Shown: piece by piece, positions 52,508 through 60,173 of the stretch
How the letters are laid out: every line of letters starts with the position of its first letter
Numbering within the stretch: position 1 is the first letter of the stretch
Assembly (NCBI GenBank): GCA_015075305.1
Contig: JABTUS010000002.1
Coordinates: 186,001 to 250,000 of the forward strand
Origin: Opitutaceae bacterium
Lineage (GTDB): Bacteria; Verrucomicrobiota; Verrucomicrobiia; Opitutales; Opitutaceae
DNA length: 64,000 bases
Direction: 5' to 3'
The notes under the pieces: generated by a model
Told to the model about the DNA's origin: nothing
Database searches by the model: none
What the model saw: the letters and a program-made list of their open reading frames with translations, nothing else
Position numbers and translations under genes: made by a program

Positions 52508-54919
52508 ATGATGCGTCGTCTGACACGCTCGTGCATTCTTTTCTGCCTCGCATGGACAGCAGCCCATGCAGGCGCCGACAACCTCGTCACGGTCAGTACC
52601 GGATCCCTTCCTGCTCCTCCCGGGAGCGGACCGCTGCAGTGTCTGGCTGGGGCCAGCGGACAGCCGCTCGCCATTCGTGACGGAGCCGCCTGGGAGTATG
52701 ACGAGCGTGCGAAGGTCTGGAATCCCCTCGCCTTTCGCACGAGCGGCGCCGTGGCGCCCAGCCCGATCATTGTGGGCTCGGGTATCTGGCTCCTTACCGG
52801 TCAATCTGAAGACGGGATTGGGACGAGTCTTGTTCCCATCCTGGCACCTGCCGCTCCGGCGCCGATCCTGCCTTCGCTGCCGATCCCGCTGAGGCAACTC
52901 CGAGGCGCCACCTCGGGCGGCGCACTCCACCTCGCCGGCATCGATGGAAACGGCGCGGCCCACTGGTTGTCGCTCGACCTGTCGGTGGAGGGCGCGCCAT
53001 GGAAATCCCTGCCTCCATGGAGCGCATCGCCTCGCTCCATCAGCACCTTGGTCGCCCAGGATGCCTCGCTGCTGCTGACCTCGCCCGATGCGTCAGGCGA
53101 GCGCGACGAGGTCTGGCGATGGACTGCGGCGGACGGATGGCAGTCAAAGCACCTGCTTCCGGGGCGCGTCGTCACCGGTGCCGCACAGGCACTCGGACAG
53201 GCACACGTGATCTACCTCGTGCAACTACCGACCCTCCCGGACGGATCCCGGCGCCTGCAACTGGTCACCTTTCACACCGTCACGGCGACAATCGCCACGC
53301 AGGGGGCACCCTGGAACGGCGAAGCGCATCTCGGCGCAGGGTGGCGTCACGGTCTGATCTGGGATCGCCCGGATGGTTCCCTGTCCTCCGCGGAAATCCA
53401 GGGCGGAAAGGAACTGCTTCGCCCACTGGACTGGGTGATGCTCCTGGCCTACTTCGGCCTCATCGCCTGGATCGGGGCGTACTGCTACCGGCGCGAAAAG
53501 AAGCGGTCGACCGAGTCGTTCTTTGTCGGCAGCCGATCGATTCCCTGGTGGGCCGCGGGCATCAGCCTCTACGCCTCGAACTCAAGTTCCATCGGCTACA
53601 TTGCGACAACAGCCAAGGCATACACCACGAACTGGCAGTACTTCCTCAGCAACGTGGTCAATGTCTTCGCTCTCCTCTTCGTCGCCTTCGCCATTGTGCC
53701 GCTGCTGCGCCGCCTGCAGCTCGTGTCGGTTTTTCACTACCTGGACCAGCGCTTCCACCGCTCCGTGCGCATGTGCGCAAGCGCCCTGTGCATTCTCATG
53801 CACCTGGGCGGGCGCATGAGCGTCATCCTGTTTCTGCCGTCGCTCGCCATCTCGACCGTCACCGGCCTCGATGTCACCTGGAGCATCCTGATGATGGGCG
53901 TCGTCACCATCGCCTACACCGCCCTTGGAGGCATGAAGGCGGTGATATGGACCGACGTAGCCCAGGTGATCGTGAAGTTTGGCGGGCTTTTCTTCGCTCT
54001 GGGATTCATCCTCTGGGCGCTGCCGCACGGCACGGACGAATTCATCTCGATCGCGAGGGCGGATGACAAGACCCGCATGATCGACTGGAGCTTCGATCTG
54101 ACGAAGGCCACCATCTGGACGTTTATCTTCCTCCAGATCATGGAAACCGTGCTCACGTTTCCCAAGGACCAAGTGCTCATGCAGCGGGTCTTCGCAACCA
54201 AGTCCGAGCAGGAGGCGAGGCGCTCAGTCTGGGTCTTCGCTGTGATCGTTCTTCCCGGCAGCCTGATACTCTACCTTATCGGCACCGGACTTTACGTGTA
54301 CTACCACACGTTTCCAGAGCGCATGAATCCGCTCCTGCCCCACGACGCCACGCTGCCGCTGTTTGTCGCGGCGGAACTGCCCGCGGGGGTCACCGGTCTT
54401 GTGCTGGCCGGGCTTTTTTCCGCAGCGATGGGAACGCTTTCGAGCATCCTCAACAGCGTCTCAACCCTCGTGTCCGTGGATTTCTATGAAAAGCTCTCAA
54501 AGCATCCGAATCCGGCGACAAGCATCCGCATTGCCGAATGGGTGACGATCCTCGCCGGGGCCGTCGGCATCGGCTGCGCGCTGCTGCTTTCGCGCTTCAA
54601 CATCAGCTCCTACCTCGACCTCGCGATCGAGTTCGCCGGCCTGTTCGGCGGCTCATTCGGAGGCGCGTACACGCTGGGAATGTTCACCCGCCGAGCCAAC
54701 TGGCAGGGCGTAATCATCGGCATGGGAACGAGCTTCGCGGCCACGTTCGCGATCTGGTGGCACCACCTCGTGCATCCCTTCCTGTACCTCGGCATTTCCA
54801 TCCTGATCTCCATCGTGGTGGGCTGGTTCGCGAGTCTCTTCTTCCCTCCTCCGCCGGAAACATGCATCCAGGGCCTCACCGTCTTCAACGCGGGTCGGCC
54901 GGCCGCGTCAGGCGGTTGA
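52508..54919 (+). CDS. SSS-family sodium symporter with an N-terminal periplasmic beta-propeller domain
   Basis: 803 residues. A signal peptide (SCILFCLAWTAAHAGA) leads into about 290 residues of beta-rich repeats with WxxL/W patterns (AAWEYDERAKVWNPLAF, EVWRWTAADGWQSKHL), resembling kelch-type mutarotase (NanM-like) propellers. From about residue 305 (RPLDWVMLLAYFGLIAWIGA) a complete SSS transporter follows with KRSTESFFVGSRSIPWWAAG, MGVVTIAYTALGGMKAVIWTD and LFSAAMGTLSSILNSVSTLV. The exported domain may bind the sugar or convert its anomer before uptake. It forms a unit with receptor 4 under operator site 4, and its 3' end overlaps the convergent esterase gene by 35 bp. Confidence 0.88.
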   Translation: MMRRLTRSCILFCLAWTAAHAGADNLVTVSTGSLPAPPGSGPLQCLAGASGQPLAIRDGAAWEYDERAKVWNPLAFRTSGAVAPSPIIVGSGIWLLTGQSEDGIGTSLVPILAPAAPAPILPSLPIPLRQLRGATSGGALHLAGIDGNGAAHWLSLDLSVEGAPWKSLPPWSASPRSISTLVAQDASLLLTSPDASGERDEVWRWTAADGWQSKHLLPGRVVTGAAQALGQAHVIYLVQLPTLPDGSRRLQLVTFHTVTATIATQGAPWNGEAHLGAGWRHGLIWDRPDGSLSSAEIQGGKELLRPLDWVMLLAYFGLIAWIGAYCYRREKKRSTESFFVGSRSIPWWAAGISLYASNSSSIGYIATTAKAYTTNWQYFLSNVVNVFALLFVAFAIVPLLRRLQLVSVFHYLDQRFHRSVRMCASALCILMHLGGRMSVILFLPSLAISTVTGLDVTWSILMMGVVTIAYTALGGMKAVIWTDVAQVIVKFGGLFFALGFILWALPHGTDEFISIARADDKTRMIDWSFDLTKATIWTFIFLQIMETVLTFPKDQVLMQRVFATKSEQEARRSVWVFAVIVLPGSLILYLIGTGLYVYYHTFPERMNPLLPHDATLPLFVAAELPAGVTGLVLAGLFSAAMGTLSSILNSVSTLVSVDFYEKLSKHPNPATSIRIAEWVTILAGAVGIGCALLLSRFNISSYLDLAIEFAGLFGGSFGGAYTLGMFTRRANWQGVIIGMGTSFAATFAIWWHHLVHPFLYLGISILISIVVGWFASLFFPPPPETCIQGLTVFNAGRPAASGG

Positions 54920-55826
54920 GCACAAGCACCAGTCCCTCGACAAAGAGCGGACGCCACGCCCGCCAGTCGTGGCCTCCATCGATCACGCGCAATTCAGCAC
55001 GAATGCCAGGCACGCGCCGCAGCCGGTTGTAGAGCGAATGTGCCTCGTAGTCGAGATCGTGCCGGGCGAGAAGCGGATCGGCGTTGGCGTATTCGTCGTC
55101 GCCCACGCCGATGAATATGTCCAGCGGTAGCGCTTTTACCGCAAAATGCGGCAGAATTGCCGGATAATTTTTCGCAACATAGGTTTCATCCAAGAATCGT
55201 TCCCGGCCACGACCAAACGCACCGAACTCCCTCGCGCTCGAGTCCGGAGGCGGCAGCGGCACGTAAACCGCCGGACTAAGCACGATGGCCGCGCCAAATA
55301 TTTCCGGATGCGCCAGGGCAAAGCGCAGCGCTCCATAACCTCCCATGGAATAGCCCGCCACAAAGCGCCCGTTTCGAACAGCGCGTGTCGGATACTCGGC
55401 GTCGATGTGGGTCACCAGGTCGCCAGTGAAGGCACTTTCGACCGTCTCCCCCGGCGGAAGGCCTGGCTCGCCGCCAAACTCGGAATCGACATAGTAGCCC
55501 GCCCGGCGACTCGACGGCGCATCCGGCATGACGGCGATGAACGGCGGCACCCTGCCTTCGTGAATCAGCCGGTCCACATCCGGCTTTACCGTTGTCCACG
55601 CGCGGAAATTGTCCCCCCGCCCGTGCAGCAGGTACAGCACGGGATAGCGAACGGAACCATCCGCCACATAGGACGGCGGGAGATAGAGGAGATAGTCGAT
55701 CTCATGACCAAGCGCTTCCGACTTCGTTGATCGCGCAAGGATAATGCCATCCGCAGACCAAAGGTGTCCCCAGGCCAAGGCGACGAATCCGGAAAGGAGG
55801 GATGTCATTCGAAGTGCTCGCCTCAC
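54885..55826 (-). CDS. Secreted esterase of the PF00756 (esterase D/feruloyl-esterase-like) family
   Basis: 313 residues from GTG 55826 (ATG 55808 is the alternative). Signal peptide MTSLLSGFVALAWGHLWSA. PVLYLLHGRGDNFRAW is the oxyanion region, GYSMGGYGALRFALAHPE the nucleophile Ser, and VIDGGHDWRAWRPLF the catalytic His. It would take acetyl, feruloyl or similar groups off polysaccharides in the periplasm. The N-terminal codons ALR..T.LLSGF are repeated in a vestigial copy at 56765-56839, which favours the upstream start. It lies just outside the palindrome regulon, and I see no GCAAACGTTTGC site ahead of it. Confidence 0.85.
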   Translation of the reverse strand: MRRALRMTSLLSGFVALAWGHLWSADGIILARSTKSEALGHEIDYLLYLPPSYVADGSVRYPVLYLLHGRGDNFRAWTTVKPDVDRLIHEGRVPPFIAVMPDAPSSRRAGYYVDSEFGGEPGLPPGETVESAFTGDLVTHIDAEYPTRAVRNGRFVAGYSMGGYGALRFALAHPEIFGAAIVLSPAVYVPLPPPDSSAREFGAFGRGRERFLDETYVAKNYPAILPHFAVKALPLDIFIGVGDDEYANADPLLARHDLDYEAHSLYNRLRRVPGIRAELRVIDGGHDWRAWRPLFVEGLVLVLNRLTRPADPR

Positions 55827-55988
55827 AAATCAATCATCCTCGCGCACCCGCCGCCTTGCAATCCGCGAAACACGCCGGAATTCCTTCTGATTGCCGCGTC
55901 CGGAAACCACCGCAGCTCTGCAGAATCGGGGATCACATGCGCCATCGAATTCACATCGGGCGGAAAGAGCGGATGTGGAACGCGCACC

Positions 55989-56016
55989 TTGACGCCAGAA
56001 GCCGTCTGTTTAAGTT
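55989..56016 (+). promoter_or_regulatory. Candidate sigma-70 promoter for a leaderless vapBC transcript
   Basis: TTGACG at 55989-55994 and TAAGTT at 56011-56016 are 16 bp apart. The expected start of transcription, about 7 bp later, falls on the ATG of vapB at 56023, and no ribosome-binding site is present, so the message would be leaderless. Confidence 0.4.
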
Positions 56017-56022
56017 CTGTGT

Positions 56023-56289
56023 ATGCCCTTCAAGACGATCAGTGTCGACCTGGAAGCCTATCGCGCGTTGAAATCCGCCAAGTTGTCCGGTCGGGAATCC
56101 TTTTCCGCGGTCATCAAGCGTGTGGTCGAGCCGCCGCCGGCGGCGAACCTTGCCGCCCTTCTGGGACAGCTGCAGGAAATCGCCGGCAAGGGCGTCTTCA
56201 CCGCGGCCGAGCGGGCCGAACTCCGGCGACGTCAACAGCAGCCGCTTCGCTCCCGCCCGCGCGCAAAGCGACCCGTCCATGCTTCTTGA
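56023..56289 (+). CDS. vapB: VapB-type antitoxin
   Basis: 88 residues. MPFKTISVDLEAYRALKSAK followed by LSGRESFSAVIKRVVE is the ribbon-helix-helix type of DNA-binding start seen in small antitoxins of PIN-toxin pairs; the C-terminal half, rich in Ala, Glu and Arg, would wrap the toxin. Its stop overlaps the start of the PIN-domain gene by 11 nt, the usual antitoxin-first arrangement with translational coupling. The promoter candidate lies directly upstream and antitoxin autorepression is expected for the family. Confidence 0.8.
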   Translation: MPFKTISVDLEAYRALKSAKLSGRESFSAVIKRVVEPPPAANLAALLGQLQEIAGKGVFTAAERAELRRRQQQPLRSRPRAKRPVHAS

Positions 56290-56668
56290 TTCGAGCTACC
56301 TGATCGATCTGGAAGAGGAGATTGCCGGGCGGAAGTTCGGCCCGGCCATGGCTTTCGCTCATGCTCACCGCCGTTTCGCCCCGCGCATCAGTATCATCAC
56401 GCTCGGCGAACTCGCCGCCGGAGCGGCTGACGAAGCCGGCACCCGCCGCTTCCTGGCGCGCTACCGTGTGATCACGCTAAAGCCGGAGATCGGCTACCTG
56501 GCGGGTCGGCTGGAGCGCGCGCTCGCCGCAAAGGGCCAGCGGCTCGGGGAGAATGACAACTGGATCGCCGCGACCGCCCTGTACTACGGCGAGCCCATCG
56601 TCACGAACGACAACGATTTTTCACGAATAGTGCGTGCCGGGCTCCCACTCAAGCTGCTGCATTACTGA
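56279..56668 (+). CDS. vapC: VapC-type PIN-domain toxin (ribonuclease)
   Basis: 129 residues from ATG 56279, inside the end of vapB. The acidic metal-binding residues of PIN nucleases are present in order: MLLDSSYLIDLEEE (Asp4), ITLGELAAGA (Glu), LGENDNWIAATALYYG (Asp) and VTNDNDFSRI (Asp). It would cut RNA, in known VapCs often an initiator or other tRNA or rRNA loop, unless held by VapB. Full family length, no disruption, so the pair is probably working. A fragment of an esterase gene follows on the other strand. Confidence 0.88.
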   Translation: MLLDSSYLIDLEEEIAGRKFGPAMAFAHAHRRFAPRISIITLGELAAGAADEAGTRRFLARYRVITLKPEIGYLAGRLERALAAKGQRLGENDNWIAATALYYGEPIVTNDNDFSRIVRAGLPLKLLHY

Positions 56669-56764
56669 ACGCGCGACCTTGATCCATCAGATCGCGAAAG
56701 CCGGATGCGACCTCCATCTCAAGCGAAGATTGCGATTCAGGGATCTCGTCAGTTCGATCACAAA

Positions 56765-56839
56765 TCAAGCCATGACGTCTTTTGGCGCCCCCGACGCAAG
56801 GAATCCGGAAAGGAGAAATGTCGATCGCAGCGCCCGCAT
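56765..56839 (-). pseudogene. Vestigial second copy of the esterase N-terminus
   Basis: The minus strand reads MRALRSTFLLSGFLASGAPK then DVMA and a stop. This matches the beginning of the esterase at 55826 (RRALRMTSLLSGFVALAWG). At DNA level 56802-56822 and 55786-55806 agree at 19 of 21 bases. The rest of the copy is gone, and the vapBC pair now lies between the complete gene and this remnant. Confidence 0.6.
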
Positions 56840-56869
56840 TTCAGTCCATGGCATCGCCATGGGATCCGC

Positions 56870-57487
56870 TCACTCGTCAAGCTCGACGTTCCAGTAGGCG
56901 AGGTCCAGAAAGTCCTTCCAGCGCTCGCGTTCGCGGTTGCCCAGGACGAACGATATGACCGGGCGCCACTTCGGGCGGACAGGTTTGCGGACAAGGCGCA
57001 TGTGCGCCTCGTGAGGCAGCCGGTTGGCCTTGCGGGAATTGCAGCGCACGCACGAACAGACGATGTTCTCCCAGGTCGTCTTGCCGCCACGGTCCCGCGG
57101 AATCACATGGTCGAGGTTCAGCTCTTCGCGCGGGAAAACCCTGCCGCAGTACTGGCAGTGATTCCTGTCGCGCTCGAAGACATTGTTGCGCGTGAGCTTC
57201 AGTTCCTTGCAGGGAAGCTTGTCGAAATAGGTCAGCAGGATCACCCGAGGCAGTCGGATCGTCGTCCGAGGCGTGCGTACCGTGTCCATCTCGGTCAGCG
57301 GCGGATTCGACTGCGAGAAATCCACCCAATCCATCAGATTGAACACCCGAAAATCATCAATGTGGTGATGGACCACGCTCGCATGCCCGCGCGCCAGCAG
57401 CGCAAATGCCCGACGCGCACCAATCACATTGACCGCCTGCCACAGGCGGTTCAACACCAGCACGGATTGATCGAGCACAGCATCCAT
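56870..57487 (-). CDS. HNH endonuclease family protein
   Basis: 205 residues from ATG 57487, where the conserved beginning MDAVLDQSVLVLNRLWQAVNV of this widespread family starts; the frame extends upstream to 57526 without homology. The C-terminal HNH nuclease domain has HCQYCGRVFPREELNLDHVI (first Cys pair and catalytic His), PRDRGGKTTWENIVCSC and VRCNSRKANR (second Cys pair), i.e. a zinc-supported betabeta-alpha-metal fold. The biological role of this stand-alone, chromosomally conserved group is not established. It lies 66 bp after the amidase gene on the same strand. Confidence 0.88.
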   Translation of the reverse strand: MDAVLDQSVLVLNRLWQAVNVIGARRAFALLARGHASVVHHHIDDFRVFNLMDWVDFSQSNPPLTEMDTVRTPRTTIRLPRVILLTYFDKLPCKELKLTRNNVFERDRNHCQYCGRVFPREELNLDHVIPRDRGGKTTWENIVCSCVRCNSRKANRLPHEAHMRLVRKPVRPKWRPVISFVLGNRERERWKDFLDLAYWNVELDE

Positions 57488-57553
57488 ACGGATCTCTGCG
57501 GTATCGGGCGGGACATGCCATGTCAAGGCGCGGACCCCGCGGTGCCGCCAGAC

Positions 57554-58609
57554 CTATTGCTTCCTCGCAGCGTCAAGGCGCGAGGCGTAGGCCGAGATTC
57601 CATCGACGATGCCGACCGCGATTTCGGAGCGATAATCCGCCGAACTGATTTTCCTGGCCTCATTGGCATTGGAAAGGTAGCCCGCCTCAAAGAGGACGCC
57701 CGGACAATTGACAAGCGTCAGCACCTTGAACCTCGCAAACTTGAGCCCGCGGTCGAACGTGCCGAGCTTCTCCCTGGTCTGTCGATGCATCGAGTATCCG
57801 AGCACTGCATTCCACGGATCCATGGCATTCCCCGGAAGTGAAATACTGTCCGCCGTTTCACGCTTCGTCGCACCCGTCGAGCGCTGGGTGCGACGCGTCA
57901 GAATATAGGTCTCCGTTCCCGCGATGGACTCCTGGGGAAACGAGTTGAAATGGATCGATACAAAGAGATCGGCCTTCGCGCGATTCGCGATGTCCGCGCG
58001 ATCTTCGAGCTCGATGAAACGGTCGTCCGTGCGCGTCATGACCACCCGGTAGCCCTGCCCCTGGAGGAGTCGCTGGACGCGCTGAGCCACATCCAGGGTC
58101 ATGCGTTTTTCCTCCAGCTTGAGAGACTTGTTCTGCGTGCCGGTGTCGTTGCCACCGTGTCCCGCGTCAACACATATGACCTTGAGTTTTGGCGTGGGGG
58201 AGGCGATTCCAGCCGGACGCAGTATCGGGCCAAGAAGTTCGCGCGCATCGATGGCGCCTATCCAGAGCGATCCCCTTGAACTCACAACGGGCTCGCCGAG
58301 AAACACCCTCAGATTGTTGATCGTCATCTCGCGGCGATCCTCCTCGACCTGGATCTTCGTAAAGGCACTTTCCAACCTGAGGCTTTTTCCCGGCTTCAGC
58401 CACGCGGGTGTCAGCCCAAAGCGGGCCGCCCATGGCGCAAGTTCGATGTAGCCGGCACCCATGAAGGTCTTCACAGGCATGCCGTCCACTGATGCAGGGG
58501 ATGCTGTGGGTCGACTGCGCGCAGCGGCCGCCGCCCGGACCGTTCCGCTCACCAATGCAGCACCGGCTGCAAATGACAGGAATAGCCGCGCAAAAAACAA
58601 ACGGAGCAT
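57554..58609 (-). CDS. N-acetylmuramoyl-L-alanine amidase (Amidase_3 / AmiC type)
   Basis: 351 residues from ATG 58609, which clears the infC stop and starts a signal peptide (RLFFARLFLSFAAGAALVSG). Residues about 40-140 are a beta-rich N-terminal domain (AMIN or copper-amine-oxidase-N-like; LRVFLGEPVVSSRGSLWIG). The Amidase_3 domain has zinc ligands in VICVDAGHGGNDTGTQ (His), LEEKRMTLDVAQRV (Glu) and LFVSIHFNSF (His), and the late catalytic Glu in VLFEAGYLSNANEA. It cleaves the amide between MurNAc and the stem peptide in the periplasm, for daughter-cell separation. It is 16 bp downstream of infC. Confidence 0.92.
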   Translation of the reverse strand: MLRLFFARLFLSFAAGAALVSGTVRAAAAARSRPTASPASVDGMPVKTFMGAGYIELAPWAARFGLTPAWLKPGKSLRLESAFTKIQVEEDRREMTINNLRVFLGEPVVSSRGSLWIGAIDARELLGPILRPAGIASPTPKLKVICVDAGHGGNDTGTQNKSLKLEEKRMTLDVAQRVQRLLQGQGYRVVMTRTDDRFIELEDRADIANRAKADLFVSIHFNSFPQESIAGTETYILTRRTQRSTGATKRETADSISLPGNAMDPWNAVLGYSMHRQTREKLGTFDRGLKFARFKVLTLVNCPGVLFEAGYLSNANEARKISSADYRSEIAVGIVDGISAYASRLDAARKQ

Positions 58610-58625
58610 GCCTCGGGCCGAGGCG

Positions 58626-59288
58626 TCAATCGTCGTCCGTGTCGGAATCAGAACGGGAACCCGCATCATCGATCGGCTCTTCATCGGGCTCGATCGCATA
58701 CTTCCGCTTGCGCTTGTTCGGCGGATGCGGCGTGAGCATCACATTGATCTGCTTTCCCAGCAGCCGGGGTTCACTGTCGGCGTGCCCCATGCCGCTGAGT
58801 TCGGCCAGCGCATTGCTGATGACCTGGAATCCGATCTCCGTGTGCGCGAGCTCGCGACCGCGGAACTTCAGGCGCAGCTTCACCTTGTTGCCCTTGTCGA
58901 GAAACTCCTCCGCATGGCGGATCTTCGTATGGAAGTCATTCGCCGCGATGCGCGCCGAAAACTCTATCTCCTTGAGCTTGCTCGCGGTCGACTTGACGTG
59001 GCTGACCTTTTTCTGCTCCTCGTACACATACTTGCCGAAATCCATGATCCGGCAAACCGGGGGAACCGCGTTCGGCGCCACTTCCACAAGGTCGAGGTTG
59101 AACTGCTGCGCCAGCGCCAGCGCCTTGTCGGTCTGCATGATCCCCAACTGGGTGCCTTCCGGAGAGATCACACGGATCTGCGGAACTTTGATACGCTGAT
59201 TGCGACGGATGCTCGCAAACGGGTCGACATTGCGACGCTTGTAATAGCTCGAGCGATTGCCACCGCTCGACGGAAAGGAATTTGCCAT
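58626..59288 (-). CDS. infC: Translation initiation factor IF-3
   Basis: 220 residues from ATG 59288; a TTG directly before it is the only other choice, since a TAA precedes both. The N-terminal domain is RRNQRIKVPQIRVISPEGTQ with LGIMQTDKALALAQQFNLDL and VCRIMDFGKYVYEEQKK; the C-terminal domain has KEIEFSARIAANDFHTKIRH and VKLRLKFRGRELAHTEIGF. A further 40-residue acidic tail (EPDEEPIDDAGSRSDSDTDDD) extends beyond the usual 180 or so residues, as in several PVC bacteria. IF-3 guards start-codon choice and splits ribosomal subunits. The usual rpmI-rplT neighbours are not downstream; an amidase gene is. Confidence 0.97.
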   Translation of the reverse strand: MANSFPSSGGNRSSYYKRRNVDPFASIRRNQRIKVPQIRVISPEGTQLGIMQTDKALALAQQFNLDLVEVAPNAVPPVCRIMDFGKYVYEEQKKVSHVKSTASKLKEIEFSARIAANDFHTKIRHAEEFLDKGNKVKLRLKFRGRELAHTEIGFQVISNALAELSGMGHADSEPRLLGKQINVMLTPHPPNKRKRKYAIEPDEEPIDDAGSRSDSDTDDD

Positions 59289-59293
59289 CAATT

Positions 59294-59302
59294 AAAGGAG
59301 GT
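59294..59302 (-). promoter_or_regulatory. ACCTCCTTT element in the infC leader (copy of the 16S rRNA 3'-tail sequence)
   Basis: On the infC sense strand, 5 nt before the ATG, the leader reads ACCTCCTTT, the same sequence as the anti-Shine-Dalgarno end of 16S rRNA, where a Shine-Dalgarno would be expected. It cannot pair with the ribosome tail but could pair with AGGAGGU-like sequences. Confidence 0.4.
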
Positions 59303-59635
59303 TCTTAGTATAGGTCCCAAAGGTCATCACGTGGCGGAATGGTTAAGACAACTTCAATCTCGCCGGGTGTCGCTTTCATCTCTCCGTCCATGCGGGCGAC
59401 AAGCTTGGGTGGCTCAATAGACAGGCATAGGTCTTTTCGCCGCGGATTGATCATAAATCGCTTATCGCTAGTTTGTTAGAAAAATCGATCGCGCATCGCA
59501 ACTGCGATTTTGACGCATTTCCACGAATCCCTGCTTGTTACACCTCAGGAAAATGACCGACCGTCGAGGACTGTCGCCAGAAAAGTTCCGACGATGGGGC
59601 ATCACTCCGTCGCAGGGCTCATGGCAGAATCCCAT
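59303..59635. other. infC upstream region without a convincing gene
   Basis: Between infC and the IscA-like gene (both minus strand) I see only AT-rich, promoter-like sequence around 59450-59520 (TTATGATCAAT and TTTTTCTAACAAAC on the minus strand) suited to drive infC. A short plus-strand frame at 59535-59726 is antisense to the IscA gene and not convincing. Confidence 0.5.
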
Positions 59636-60049
59636 TCAAACACTGAAGCTTTCTCCGCAAGAGCAACTGGCCTTGGCGTTGGGATTTGAGAATTTGAAGC
59701 CTCCGCCAACCATCTGGTGGGAGTAGTCGAGAAGGGTTCCCTTCAGGTAAAGTGCGGTTTTCGCATCGACCAGTACCTGGGCTCCTGCGGACTCGACCAG
59801 GATGTCGCCGCGTTTGGGCTCCGCGACGAATCGAAGTTTGTAGCTCAGCCCGTTGCATCCGCCGCCAGTGATGGCGATCCGCAAAAAACCGCCTTTAGCC
59901 TCGCGCAGGCTCAGCGAGATCGCCTTTCTGCCCGCGCTCTCGGTCAGTCGGACAAGGTTCTCGTTTCCCCTGCGCACGCCATCTCCGGTACCCATCGGCG
60001 AGGAAAGGGTGACGGGACTGGCGGATTCTGCCTGAGAACCAGGAGACAT
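59636..60049 (-). CDS. HesB/IscA/ErpA-family iron-sulfur carrier protein
   Basis: 137 residues from ATG 60049 (the frame is open to 60115; ATG at 59995 would give a 119-residue form closer to normal). The A-type carrier motifs are RIAITGGGCNGLSYKLRF (first Cys) and KASCSCGESFSV at the very C-terminus (Cys-x-Cys). LTESAGRKAISLSL is the usual beginning of the domain. It takes Fe-S clusters from a scaffold and passes them to target enzymes in the cytoplasm. No suf or isc genes are adjacent within the window. Confidence 0.9.
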   Translation of the reverse strand: MSPGSQAESASPVTLSSPMGTGDGVRRGNENLVRLTESAGRKAISLSLREAKGGFLRIAITGGGCNGLSYKLRFVAEPKRGDILVESAGAQVLVDAKTALYLKGTLLDYSHQMVGGGFKFSNPNAKASCSCGESFSV

Positions 60050-60173
60050 GGCGCAACGCAAGCGCAGGATTGGCTTCGGTGCAAGCGCTGCATCCCTGTG
60101 GGCGCGTTCGAACACCCATGCAAAGTCCCGTTGGATCGCCCCTACAGGGCTCGCCTCAATGGCTGATCAAAAT

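Noticed and set aside
59331..59380. tRNA-Leu/Ser-like D-arm phrase GTGGCGGAATGGTTAAGAC
   Set aside because: No matching acceptor stem, anticodon arm or T-arm could be folded around it, so it is probably chance or a worn fragment.
59535..59726. 63-codon plus-strand frame near the IscA-like gene
   Set aside because: Its second half is antisense to the conserved C-terminus of the IscA-like protein, and the first half has no homology.
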